NCBI GenBank assembly: GCA_017516865.1
Contig: JAFXAU010000023.1
Coordinates: 99,309 to 163,308, forward strand
DNA length: 64,000 bases
Origin: Bacteroidales bacterium
GTDB taxonomy: Bacteria; Bacteroidota; Bacteroidia; Bacteroidales; UBA1715
Direction of reading: 5' to 3'
Positions 24,683 to 31,943 of this stretch are shown one piece after another. Numbering within the stretch: position 1 is the stretch's first letter; the number at the start of each line of letters is the position of its first letter. A program made the position numbers and the translations under genes. The notes under the pieces are model-generated. The model did no database searches and was not told the DNA's origin. It worked only from the letters and a program-made list of their open reading frames with translations.

Positions 24683-25222
24683 TTATGCTACTTTTTTACA
24701 ATGCAGTTTTATCTTTTTGATTGCCCAGTCGTAGTGGCTTGCCGTGGTGCTTACAAAGTAAGAACCCAAATCGCTTGTGCCGGTCCACGGAAAATATTTT
24801 TTTGTGAACAATTCCTCGTTGGTGAATTGTTCCGCCAACGAAAGCACTTTTGTATGGCTTTGGGCAAGCAATTCTTTTGCCGCTTCGAGACTCGTATTTT
24901 GATGGCGGTTCCAAAACATCACGTTCATTGCTCCGTAGGTTTTCCACGAATATTCGGCAGGCAAGAACGGACGGACAATTTCGCTTTTTTCGTTATTGTG
25001 AACAAATTGTATCATCAGTTGGTGCCATTCATACAAATGGATTAGCACGTCGCGGACGTTTTTGTCCCGTCCCCAGTGGGCTTCTTTTTTGCTTGCATCG
25101 CCCGAAAAGTCAAACGGTGTATTCATTTGATTTTCAGTCATATTTGAAATCATTTCCATCAATTTCGCATAGTTTTCCGCTGCGAATTTCAATAAATCTT
25201 CTTTGTTTCTTGCTCGTGGCAT
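24683..25222 (-). CDS. ClbS/DfsB-family four-helix-bundle protein
   Basis: The 179-aa protein resembles the ClbS/DfsB family, a DinB-like four-helix bundle: PRARNKEDLLKFAAENYAKLMEMI, VRDVLIHLYEWHQLMIQFV with a conserved His, and FPWTGTSDLGSYFVSTTASHYDWAIKKI. ClbS itself protects against the colibactin warhead, while many relatives have unknown roles. No colibactin-like cluster is here. It is cotranscribed with crcB, and a promoter box lies 24 bp upstream. Confidence 0.8.
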   Translation of the reverse strand: MPRARNKEDLLKFAAENYAKLMEMISNMTENQMNTPFDFSGDASKKEAHWGRDKNVRDVLIHLYEWHQLMIQFVHNNEKSEIVRPFLPAEYSWKTYGAMNVMFWNRHQNTSLEAAKELLAQSHTKVLSLAEQFTNEELFTKKYFPWTGTSDLGSYFVSTTASHYDWAIKKIKLHCKKVA

Positions 25223-25245
25223 AGTTTGCTGAATTAATTTGTTTA

Positions 25246-25253
25246 CAAATGTA
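25246..25253 (-). promoter_or_regulatory. Promoter -7 element for clbS-like/crcB
   Basis: Minus-strand TACATTTG (TAnnTTTG) ends 23 bp before the ATG at 25222. Confidence 0.5.
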
Positions 25254-25383
25254 TATAAATAAGTGGAATTATCCTCTTTTGTCGTGGAGATTTCGGTTTT
25301 CGTTTTAATTGTTCCGTTCTTGCACCATTGAATGTGGTTTTAATCGTTTTAATTTACGACTTGTCTATTATATGGAAAAACTT

Positions 25384-25391
25384 TATTTTTG
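25384..25391 (+). promoter_or_regulatory. Promoter -7 element for the AAA ATPase
   Basis: TATTTTTG ends 19 bp before the ATG at 25411, with a TTG about 20 bp upstream. Confidence 0.5.
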
Positions 25392-25410
25392 TTGTTAGAA
25401 TTCAACAAAT

Positions 25411-26274
25411 ATGATTTACTTAGATTCATTTTGCCTGTCACAAGAGAAACATGTCGTTTATCCTTATAATGTATTGACAACAAAAGGGTTGGAGTTTATA
25501 AAATTTGCGCCAATTACAATATTTTATGGGAACAACGGTTCAGGAAAGTCAACGCTGCTCAATGTGATTGCCGATGGGATAGGATTGAGTAATAAGTCGT
25601 TGGGCAACACAAATGAATACTTCAACGGATATGTAAAAAAATGTTCCCATGAATTTGAACATCCGCTTCCTGCAAAAAGCAGACTGATTCGTAGCGAAGA
25701 CATAATGGGCGGCATCATCCAAAATCGAAAGGACAACTACAATGTGGAGAGAAATCTGCAAAGAGAAATCAAAAAAAATAAATTGTTCAACAAAGAATTT
25801 GAGTTTGCCCAGAAGATATGGGAGAAATTATCGAACAATCCACTTGATTTGACAGAGGAAGAAAGATTTTTTGCTTCTCGATGTTCGCTACAAGATAATA
25901 ATATGGCAGGCATTACTTCGGCACGGGCAGAAATGATTGAGGAAGAATCAAACGGCGAAACTGCATTAAATTACTTTAAAGATATGCTGTTGCCCGACGC
26001 AATGTTTCTTCTTGACGAACCAGAAAATTCAATGTCGCCGAAATTTCAAGACGAATTACGGAAATTAATCCACGGCTGTGCCTGTTACCTGAACTGTCAA
26101 TTCATAATAGCGACACATTCTCCTTTTTTACTTTCCATGCCAGATTCAAAAATCTATGATTTGGACTCATATCCTGTTCAAGAAAAGCGTTGGTTCGATC
26201 TTGAAAATATTAAAATCTATTATGATCTTTTCAAAAAAAACGAACGTTTTTTTGAAAACAGAACCAATCAGTAA
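25411..26274 (+). CDS. Solitary AAA (ABC-type) ATPase
   Basis: The 287-aa cytoplasmic protein has Walker A GNNGSGKST (about residues 41-49), an inserted helical region, a signature-like helix region near MAGITSARAEM, Walker B LLDEPENSMSP and the switch strand QFIIATHSPFLL. This layout matches stand-alone ABC ATPases related to OLD/RecF-type proteins, many found in defence islands, but no nuclease domain or adjacent effector is fused to it. It marks the left edge of the accessory region. The role is unknown. Confidence 0.8.
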   Translation: MIYLDSFCLSQEKHVVYPYNVLTTKGLEFIKFAPITIFYGNNGSGKSTLLNVIADGIGLSNKSLGNTNEYFNGYVKKCSHEFEHPLPAKSRLIRSEDIMGGIIQNRKDNYNVERNLQREIKKNKLFNKEFEFAQKIWEKLSNNPLDLTEEERFFASRCSLQDNNMAGITSARAEMIEEESNGETALNYFKDMLLPDAMFLLDEPENSMSPKFQDELRKLIHGCACYLNCQFIIATHSPFLLSMPDSKIYDLDSYPVQEKRWFDLENIKIYYDLFKKNERFFENRTNQ

Positions 26275-26503
26275 CGCATAGAACGAACATTCCCAGTGTT
26301 TCGGCACCCGAACCTACCGAAAATAAAAAACGCCCCACCGCAAGCAGTGAAGCACTCTTTATCCTTTCTGTTAAGTATCTATTTTGAGAACAAAAGATAT
26401 TTCAGCAATCAAATAATCATTGAATTTTATAGCCTTAATTTTCTCTTTCATAACTCAAAATTTTAGTTTCACAAATAAACGAAAAAGGGGAGAGTATCGT
26501 ATG

Positions 26504-26698
26504 TTATTTCTTAAAAATCTCTTGCGACAGCCATTCGTCAATATCTCTGTCAAATTCTTCTTGAGTTTGAAACGGTCCTTTTTCCGCTTCCTTAACCATT
26601 TTCTTGAAGTCGTCAATCGTAACTTCCTGACCTTCTTGGGGAAACAGAAAATCAATTTTTTCTTTATTTTTTGCAGTGGGGGAGTTTGAGGATTTCAT
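26504..26698 (-). CDS. Small acidic protein, tandem paralogue 2
   Basis: The 64-aa product contains the pattern VTIDDFKKMVKEAEKGPFQT followed by EEFDRDIDEWLSQ. The same pattern (LTIPEFRAKIHEIEKGEF ... DEWF) is present in the neighbouring 53-aa product at 26711-26872, so these are duplicated genes. The size, charge and tandem arrangement recall antitoxin-like or adaptor proteins, but no toxin is visible beside them. The family is not recognised. Confidence 0.6.
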   Translation of the reverse strand: MKSSNSPTAKNKEKIDFLFPQEGQEVTIDDFKKMVKEAEKGPFQTQEEFDRDIDEWLSQEIFKK

Positions 26699-26710
26699 AA
26701 TACTTTTGTT

Positions 26711-26872
26711 TTATTTTTTTTCAAACCACTCATCATCTTCTTTAAGAAACTGTTCTAATGGAATAAATTCACCTTTTTCAATTTCGTGAATTTTCGCACG
26801 AAATTCAGGGATAGTAAGTTTTTTGCCATTCTCATAGACAAATCTTTGTTTCTTTTTGCGTTTTACAGCCAT
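26711..26872 (-). CDS. Small basic-to-acidic protein, tandem paralogue 1
   Basis: This 53-aa frame (ATG at 26872, TAA at 26711) begins MAVKRKKKQRFVYENGKKLTI and ends DEWFEKK. It aligns over about 35 residues with the downstream 64-aa protein, keeping an xTIxxF box, an EKGxF box and a terminal DEW. The shared conservation argues that both are translated. The pair is probably one transcription unit, with 12 bp between stop and the next ATG. Function unknown. Confidence 0.55.
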   Translation of the reverse strand: MAVKRKKKQRFVYENGKKLTIPEFRAKIHEIEKGEFIPLEQFLKEDDEWFEKK

Positions 26873-26926
26873 AATACGGTAACTTTTTTAGTAAATATAC
26901 AAAGAAAAGTTTTTCGATGTCGCATT

Positions 26927-26943
26927 ATATTATGTTAAATAGA
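26927..26943. repeat. 17-bp direct repeat, left copy
   Basis: ATATTATGTTAAATAGA occurs here and again exactly at 27445-27461, 518 bp away, bracketing a gene-poor segment. Confidence 0.6.
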
Positions 26944-27444
26944 ACGTGTTTAATTAAGAATTAAAAGTTTAGAGTTAAGAATTGGATTGTTGTGTGTGTT
27001 GTTAGAGATTTTATTGAAAAAAAGGGACTATATAATGAGTTTATTTCAATATTTGCTGGACGGACAACAGAAATCGAGGAAATCTGAAGGTTTTTATACG
27101 CAATTGTTTTATTCGAAAAAATCGCAATTTTTTCACCGGGCAAGATAATTATTCAAATAACCCGAAAAATTTGACGAAAAAAATGGAGTATTTTTACGAA
27201 TACAAAGATGATTGTTCGAAATTGTAAAAAAATGAGCGAAAATCTCCATACAGAAAATCCTCGTAAAATTGAGTAACTATTTAAAAGTAAAAATTCGTGT
27301 CTTCGAGTATTTGTTGTGGAAAAGATGGCATAAAATCCAAATACCCAAAGTACACGAATATAATAAGAATAAACCTGTCAAATAATCGAGAAATCTGCCT
27401 AACCCCCTCTCCAAAGGCGAAAATCCACTTTTGTCCTATAATCA

Positions 27445-27461
27445 ATATTATGTTAAATAGA
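27445..27461. repeat. 17-bp direct repeat, right copy
   Basis: Exact second copy of ATATTATGTTAAATAGA; see the copy at 26927-26943. Confidence 0.6.
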
Positions 27462-27597
27462 TATATTGGAAATCCACTACCGAATGGATAATATATGTAT
27501 ATTATTTCAAAATAGTGATTTACTGTTTCTGAATATCCAAATCGAAACATGAGGCTTCAAAGTTCTGCCACCACTCGGCGTCAATCGATGGAATTTT

Positions 27598-27635
27598 TAA
27601 TTCTTAATTTTCAACTCTTAATTCTTAAATTCCTC
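27598..27635. repeat. Repeat family B copy overlapping a stop codon
   Basis: Two AATTCTTAA units (27599-27607 and 27620-27628) and one CTCTTAA unit cover the 3' end of the gene at 27618. The gene's last codons, Lys-Asn-stop, come from the repeat. Confidence 0.6.
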
Positions 27636-28169
27636 TGGCGCTCTGTGAGCCGGATTCAGCGAAACGATGTTTGTTGTTTCGTCGTACGAGAAGTATTTTG
27701 GTTTGACCTCGACGCGTTGCAGGATTTGCGATGACGGCAACGGTTGTTTGTCGTTGCGTTCGTAGAGATTTTGTCTGTTTATTTCGTCAGCCAAGGATTC
27801 TGGTGACATTTCGTAGTTGTTTTGGCTTAAAACGATTATCATTGCATCGTGCAGCTTGTATTTTCCAACCGACAGCGAATGACTGAAATATTTGTTCGGT
27901 GCGCTTTTTTCTTTCAAGTCGCCGATTGCGGAGTAATAATCCGTATAGCCAAGATATTTTGCCAGTACGTTGAGAATTGCGAGCGACAGATTTGTATGCT
28001 TTTGTTGCCACAGCCGTTGAACCGTTTTTGTGCTAATTTGTTCGTTTGGAACGCACTTGGTAATCTCCTCCGCAAGCAACTTGCACTCTCCTACCGTCCC
28101 TATCGGCCGATTGTACTTCTCGCCTACTGCAACTTTCAGTAATTCAATATCTTGAGGATTTTTATTCAT
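27618..28169 (-). CDS. Two-domain HTH protein with HARE-like winged helix
   Basis: The 183-aa protein has an N-terminal helix-turn-helix-like region (ISTKTVQRLWQQ ... TLSL-type helix then LAILNVLAKYLGYTDYYSAI, about residues 40-85) that resembles the neighbouring gene at 28199. A C-terminal domain (LHDAMIIVLSQNNYEMSPES, then LPSSQILQRVEVKPKYFSYD, about 105-172) has the layout of HARE-HTH winged helices found with restriction and chromatin proteins. A TAACTTTG promoter box sits 13 bp upstream. No enzymatic motif is seen, so a DNA-binding regulator or adaptor is inferred. Confidence 0.6.
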   Translation of the reverse strand: MNKNPQDIELLKVAVGEKYNRPIGTVGECKLLAEEITKCVPNEQISTKTVQRLWQQKHTNLSLAILNVLAKYLGYTDYYSAIGDLKEKSAPNKYFSHSLSVGKYKLHDAMIIVLSQNNYEMSPESLADEINRQNLYERNDKQPLPSSQILQRVEVKPKYFSYDETTNIVSLNPAHRAPEEFKN

Positions 28170-28182
28170 ACGAAACTTTTTA

Positions 28183-28190
28183 CAAAGTTA
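28183..28190 (-). promoter_or_regulatory. Promoter -7 element for the 27618 gene
   Basis: Minus-strand TAACTTTG (TAnnTTTG) ends 13 bp before the ATG at 28169. Confidence 0.45.
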
Positions 28191-28198
28191 GCAAAAAT

Positions 28199-28483
28199 CT
28201 ATGATTTTGTATTATGTTCGTTTGTTTCACAAAAACAATCATCAACACTATCGAAATGCATAAATTCCGCAAGAATATTGAGCGTGGTATCATTTACACG
28301 TTTTTGAGATTTGTTCATGCCAAGAAAAATCCGTTGTAGCGTGGAAACAGACAGTTTTTCACCCAATAGTTTTCGCAAACGTTTTAATTCCCCGGCATCG
28401 TCGAGATTCATACCATAGTTTTTATTGCAGTACTCTCGTACCATGGCAACAAAATTTTTATATCCATCAGAATCTCGCTTCAT
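28199..28483 (-). CDS. Small HTH-like DNA-binding protein
   Basis: From the ATG at 28483 (MKRDSDGYKN) the protein is 94 aa. It carries the segment LRKLLGEKLSVSTLQRIFLG followed by TLNILAEFMHFDSVDDCF, a pattern I recognise as the N-terminal HTH-like module of many Bacteroidota hypothetical proteins, and the same kind of module as in the gene immediately downstream. The longer frame uses a TTG start and adds a hydrophobic stretch, so I reject it. A transcriptional role is inferred. Confidence 0.6.
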   Translation of the reverse strand: MKRDSDGYKNFVAMVREYCNKNYGMNLDDAGELKRLRKLLGEKLSVSTLQRIFLGMNKSQKRVNDTTLNILAEFMHFDSVDDCFCETNEHNTKS

Positions 28484-28614
28484 TACCCTATTTTTCAACA
28501 AAAGAAACAATACTCCCCCATTTTTCAAAGTATGAATCGAACTTGACCTAAATTTGACTTAAATATGACCAAAACATGAACTTACTATGGATTGTTTTAC
28601 AATTGTGAGATATG

Positions 28615-28622
28615 TATTTTTG
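28615..28622 (+). promoter_or_regulatory. Promoter for the 28638 gene
   Basis: A full Bacteroidota promoter is visible: TTG at 28592-28594, 20 bp spacer, and TATTTTTG at 28615-28622, ending 15 bp before the ATG at 28638. Confidence 0.6.
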
Positions 28623-28637
28623 AAGAAAATATTCATT

Positions 28638-28847
28638 ATGAAAAAGAAAACAGAACATAAAAAGGTTTTCACAAAGCAGGAAGAAAAAGAAATCCGAAAG
28701 ATTTTAAAACTATTAGAATCTGATAGATCAAAATCTTACCGAACAAAATTGAGAAATATAGGATTTTACATATCCGATTTCAATCAATTTACAGTACGTA
28801 ATTTTGAGCATTTAATTGAAGATAAGATAATTACAATCACAGATTAA
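28638..28847 (+). CDS. Small basic protein, unknown function
   Basis: The 69-aa product is Lys-rich at the N-terminus (MKKKTEHKKVFTKQEEKEIRKILKLLESDRS) and continues with TKLRNIGFYISDFNQFTVRNFEHLIEDKIITI, compatible with a compact helical fold. Its own well-formed promoter supports expression. It has no signal peptide or known motif. It stands divergent from the HTH gene at 28199 and upstream of the GIY-YIG-like gene. Confidence 0.55.
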   Translation: MKKKTEHKKVFTKQEEKEIRKILKLLESDRSKSYRTKLRNIGFYISDFNQFTVRNFEHLIEDKIITITD

Positions 28848-28899
28848 AATTGTCCTGAAACTGACCTATGAAATTATAGATATTTGACTTATAGGAGTT

Positions 28900-28907
28900 T
28901 ATTTTTG
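28900..28907 (+). promoter_or_regulatory. Promoter -7 element for the GIY-YIG-like gene
   Basis: TATTTTTG (TAnnTTTG) ends 26 bp before the ATG at 28934. Confidence 0.45.
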
Positions 28908-28933
28908 GCATGTATTAATTTAAATATTTGATT

Positions 28934-29455
28934 ATGGACTTAAACAAAACGAATTATCAAGAACAAAAACAAGAATTAGAAAAGAATGGTTTTCAAGGTT
29001 TTGTAACCATCTCTGACCTAACAAAAAATCCAGCGTTAGCACCCTCAGAAAAAGGTGTTTATATGATATTACGAGAATCAGAAAACGCTCCTGAATTCTT
29101 AAAAGAAGGAACTGGCGGATTTTACAAAGGTAAAAATCCTAATGTTACTATCCCAAAATTAAAACAAAACTATATTTCTAAGTCCCATATTTTATATATT
29201 GGACAAACTACAACATCATTATATGAAAGATTAAATCTATATATGTGTTTTGGTAATGGGGAATCTGTAATGCACTATGGGGGACGATATATTTGGCAAC
29301 TAAAAGATGCTCAAAAACTTATTGTTTGTTGGAAAAAACTAAAAAATGGGAATCCTGAAAACGAGGAATACTATCTTATTGAGGAATTTAAAAAACAACA
29401 TAACAAACTCCCCTTTGCAAATTGTAAATCAGGTAACACCCCTAAGAAAGATTAA
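28934..29455 (+). CDS. GIY-YIG-like nuclease-fold protein
   Basis: The 173-aa protein carries the hallmarks of a GIY-YIG domain: GVY (residues 41-43) and YIG (88-90) strands, an arginine in the following helix (Arg99 of LYERL), a glutamate in a later helix (NEEYYLIEEF, near 145) and a terminal asparagine (PFAN, 163). The gap between the two strands is about 44 residues, longer than usual, with an insertion of GTGGFYKGKNPN. It could be a nuclease or a catalytically silent relative. The translation start is the ATG; the longer frame uses TTG. It precedes the T9SS cargo gene by 4 bp. Confidence 0.65.
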   Translation: MDLNKTNYQEQKQELEKNGFQGFVTISDLTKNPALAPSEKGVYMILRESENAPEFLKEGTGGFYKGKNPNVTIPKLKQNYISKSHILYIGQTTTSLYERLNLYMCFGNGESVMHYGGRYIWQLKDAQKLIVCWKKLKNGNPENEEYYLIEEFKKQHNKLPFANCKSGNTPKKD

Positions 29456-29459
29456 AATA

Positions 29460-29921
29460 ATGAAACAATCTCTTATATTTATAATGCTTTGTTTTTCGAT
29501 TCCATCCTCATTTGCCCAAAGTACGATTTCAGCTGCGGGTTATGAGGCAAATGGAGAAGGTTCCATGAGTGCGACCATCGGACAAGTTTTCTTTTTGGAG
29601 ATAAACGATAATGGGCACATTTCACATGGGGTTCAACAAACATTTATTATTATGGAGGAAACGGGCATTGAAAACACCGAAATTCAACTTTCGGCATACC
29701 CCAACCCTACCAATAGCGTACTAAATCTACAAATCAACGGTAGAGATTTCCAAAATGTTACTTATACCCTATTCAACAACGAATCAAAAATGCTAGGTAA
29801 AGGTGTTGTTAATGATTTTGAAACGCAAATTTTGATGGACGAATTCAAAACTGGAGTGTATTTTCTTGACGTAAAATTAGATGGGAAATCACTGAAACGA
29901 TTTAAGATAATTAAGAATTAA
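29460..29921 (+). CDS. T9SS-secreted protein with type A sorting domain
   Basis: From the ATG at 29460 the 153-aa precursor has a signal peptide ending SSFAQ, a short N-terminal part (TISAAGYEANGEGSMSATIGQVF) and a complete type A C-terminal sorting domain: LSAYPNPTNSVLNLQI, YTLFNNESKMLGKG, FKTGVYFLDVKLDGK and a basic last strand. Such proteins are exported by the type IX system and may be anchored on the surface. The mature part is very small (about 60 residues). It is followed by the FISUMP-like gene in the same direction. Confidence 0.85.
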   Translation: MKQSLIFIMLCFSIPSSFAQSTISAAGYEANGEGSMSATIGQVFFLEINDNGHISHGVQQTFIIMEETGIENTEIQLSAYPNPTNSVLNLQINGRDFQNVTYTLFNNESKMLGKGVVNDFETQILMDEFKTGVYFLDVKLDGKSLKRFKIIKN

Positions 29922-29949
29922 ATATTTGATTATAAAACAATTAAACAAT

Positions 29950-31497
29950 ATGAAACGAATAATTACCTGTTTTGTGATAATGGTGTCGGTGATTCTGTCG
30001 GCATTCTCACAAATTCCCCAAACATTTAGTTATCAGGCTGTAGTTCGCGATAGCGAAAACAATCTTGTTGCGGAGAAAAAAATTGTTGTACACGTACAGA
30101 TATTGCAAGGCTCTGACGATGGTAGTATTGTTTATACCGAAAAACATGTAGTAACAACCAATCAAAATGGTCTGATGACATTTGAATTGGGTGGAGGCGA
30201 AACAAATAGAGACTTCTCTTCCATTGATTGGAGCAAAGCCCCATATTTTATAAGAACAATAACAGATATTAACGGTCAAATTATAGAAGGAGTTACACCT
30301 GTTCTTGCTGTTCCATATGCTCTTTATGCTGCAAAAGCAGGAAATGCAGAAGTGGATTTAAGTGAATATGCGAAGAAATCGAATATTCCAGAACTTATGA
30401 GTGACTATGCCAAATTGGCGGATGTTGAATCTATTTATGCAAAGAAATCAGATTTAAGTAATTATGCTTTATCGTCAGATTTAGATGATTATGCAATGAT
30501 TTCGCAAATAAATGATTTTGCAAAAATTGTCGATGTAACTTCTACCTATGCCAAAATATCAGAACTAAATAATATTGAGACAATCATGAATACTATATTG
30601 AAAAATATGGGTAAATTGGGTATTGACGGAAGTCTCAAAGCAAAATTTTCTGTTTCTGACAATAAACAGGTCTATTTTTCACAAGGCAATCTTCAATACC
30701 AAGCAAGTTCTGGACGCTGGCGTTTTGCAGAACACCAATGGGATTATGTTGGGACCCAAACATCTGATAATTATGGAAATCGTGGAGGAACTGTATTGGG
30801 AAGCGATAATAGTAATATATCGTCAACTTATAATGGATGGATAGATTTATTTGGTTGGGGGACAAGTGGTTATGATGATAAATACCCCTATATGACAAAC
30901 GAATATCCTGGTGCCTATGGTGATTATGGAGAAAGCTATGGTTTCAACAATGACGATATATCAAAGACAAATTACGATTGGGGCTATTATAATGCTATTA
31001 TAAATGGCGGTAATGAATCTGGAATATGGAGAACTATTACAAGTAATGAGATGGATTATTTACTAAATAAAAGACCAGATGCAGAAAACAAAAAAGGCGT
31101 AGGAATCGTAAATAATGTGCTTGGTCTTATATTGTTACCTGATGATTGGACACAACCAAGTGGTCTTTCTGCCTTTAATAGTAATCTTTCTGAAAAAAAT
31201 ACATATACAATTGAGCAATGGTCAAAAATGGAGGCAAACGGAGCCGTATTCTTCCCTGCTGCTGGTTACCGTTACGGAACAAAAATCAATAATGTTGGAG
31301 CAAATAATAATAGTTACTATTGGACAAGTTCAATTGAATCAACGTCTGTCGGATGTCTCTGTGATCCTAAAGGATTAAGTTTTTTTTATATAGTTAAAAA
31401 TAGCAATATGTATGCTCCAGATTTTCTAAAACCTGGAATGCACGCAATTTCTCGTAATTGTGGATGTTCTGTTCGTCTTGTAAAGGATGTAAAATAA
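29950..31497 (+). CDS. Surface protein with fibre-like repeats and FISUMP-like module (copy 2)
   Basis: The 515-aa precursor starts at 29950 (MKRIITCFVIM) with a signal peptide ending SAFSQ. A Bacteroidota N-terminal beta domain (IPQTFSYQAVVRDSENNLV, VTPVLAVPYALYAAKAG) is followed by a stretch of short repeats built on YAK/YA (EYAKKSNIP, DYAKLADVE, IYAKKSDLS, NYALSSDLD, TYAKISEL), like trimeric tail-fibre or adhesin stalks. The C-terminal module (FSVSDNKQVYFSQGNLQYQA, IDLFGWGTSG, VNNVLGLILLPDDWT, VRLVKDV) is the four-copy family. The layout is a stalk carrying a lectin-like head; ligand unknown. Confidence 0.75.
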   Translation: MKRIITCFVIMVSVILSAFSQIPQTFSYQAVVRDSENNLVAEKKIVVHVQILQGSDDGSIVYTEKHVVTTNQNGLMTFELGGGETNRDFSSIDWSKAPYFIRTITDINGQIIEGVTPVLAVPYALYAAKAGNAEVDLSEYAKKSNIPELMSDYAKLADVESIYAKKSDLSNYALSSDLDDYAMISQINDFAKIVDVTSTYAKISELNNIETIMNTILKNMGKLGIDGSLKAKFSVSDNKQVYFSQGNLQYQASSGRWRFAEHQWDYVGTQTSDNYGNRGGTVLGSDNSNISSTYNGWIDLFGWGTSGYDDKYPYMTNEYPGAYGDYGESYGFNNDDISKTNYDWGYYNAIINGGNESGIWRTITSNEMDYLLNKRPDAENKKGVGIVNNVLGLILLPDDWTQPSGLSAFNSNLSEKNTYTIEQWSKMEANGAVFFPAAGYRYGTKINNVGANNNSYYWTSSIESTSVGCLCDPKGLSFFYIVKNSNMYAPDFLKPGMHAISRNCGCSVRLVKDVK

Positions 31498-31536
31498 AAA
31501 AATATATTTGTGAGTAAATTTACTTTAAATAAAAAT

Positions 31537-31794
31537 ATGGAACAGACAGAAAAAATTTCAATAATTAATCAGGTTTCGGAAAAATATTTTGAAACTCACA
31601 AGCAACAAGTTCCAGCAAAAGATATGATTCCTGAATTTGTAAAAGCAGGATTGAATGATAATGCTAATAAACTCAGAAAATTATTAAGAAAACTTGAGGA
31701 AGAAAAAAAGTTACATGAAATAATTTATTTAAAACCCGAGAAAAAGAAAAAAGTTACATATTGGTATTTCCACCCAATAAACAAGAAAAACTAA
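31537..31794 (+). CDS. Small winged-helix-like protein, left copy of the duplicated module
   Basis: From ATG 31537 the 85-aa product begins MEQTEKISIINQVSEKYFET and ends with Lys-rich KKVTYWYFHP. It is clearly paralogous to the 88-aa product at 33332: shared MEQxEKIS, the KD(M/L)xPEF(V/I)KAG helix, a leucine-rich L-R-x-L helix and a WYFxP C-terminus. Secondary structure looks like a winged helix-turn-helix. A terminator with a GNRA-type loop follows. Bracketing of the nuclease gene suggests a regulator or antitoxin role for it, an inference. Confidence 0.6.
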   Translation: MEQTEKISIINQVSEKYFETHKQQVPAKDMIPEFVKAGLNDNANKLRKLLRKLEEEKKLHEIIYLKPEKKKKVTYWYFHPINKKN

Positions 31795-31867
31795 TTCTAC
31801 CCTTTCTCTTTTATCACAAACAATGTTTATTTGAAAATATTTGTTGTTTTTTTGTTACTCATTTAAG

Positions 31868-31898
31868 TTGAGGCTGCCGTGAGGCGGCCTCAATTTTT
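31868..31898 (+). terminator. Intrinsic terminator of the left module
   Basis: An 11-bp stem (TTGAGGCTGCC/GGCGGCCTCAA with one T-G pair) closed by GTGA and followed by TTTTT. The right module ends in a close relative of this hairpin at 33687-33710. Confidence 0.9.
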
Positions 31899-31917
31899 AT
31901 TATTTCATAAACATTAT

Positions 31918-31925
31918 TATATTTG
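31918..31925 (+). promoter_or_regulatory. Promoter -7 element for the nuclease-like gene
   Basis: TATATTTG (TAnnTTTG) ends 18 bp before the ATG at 31944, so this gene has its own promoter after the left terminator. Confidence 0.5.
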
Positions 31926-31943
31926 ACAATTAATTCTGATAAT

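Larger units (their letters stand above)
26873..27617. other. AT-rich stretch without a supported gene
   Basis: This 745-bp interval has only short, poorly formed reading frames (for example a 37-codon frame at 27034-27147 and an 89-codon antisense frame at 27281-27550), none with a recognisable family. It holds a 17-bp direct repeat at 26927-26943 and 27445-27461 and two copies of repeat family B. It could be the remnant of a small mobile or decayed element. Confidence 0.5.

Noticed and set aside
24683..24700. Fluoride riboswitch before crcB
   Set aside because: crcB starts directly at the stop of the ClbS-like gene, leaving no leader, and no fluoride-riboswitch core was seen upstream of that gene.
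27281..27550. 89-codon minus-strand frame in the 27-kb AT-rich interval
   Set aside because: Composition is dominated by Ile/Phe/Tyr from AT-rich DNA, there is no promoter box or family, and repeats run through the interval.
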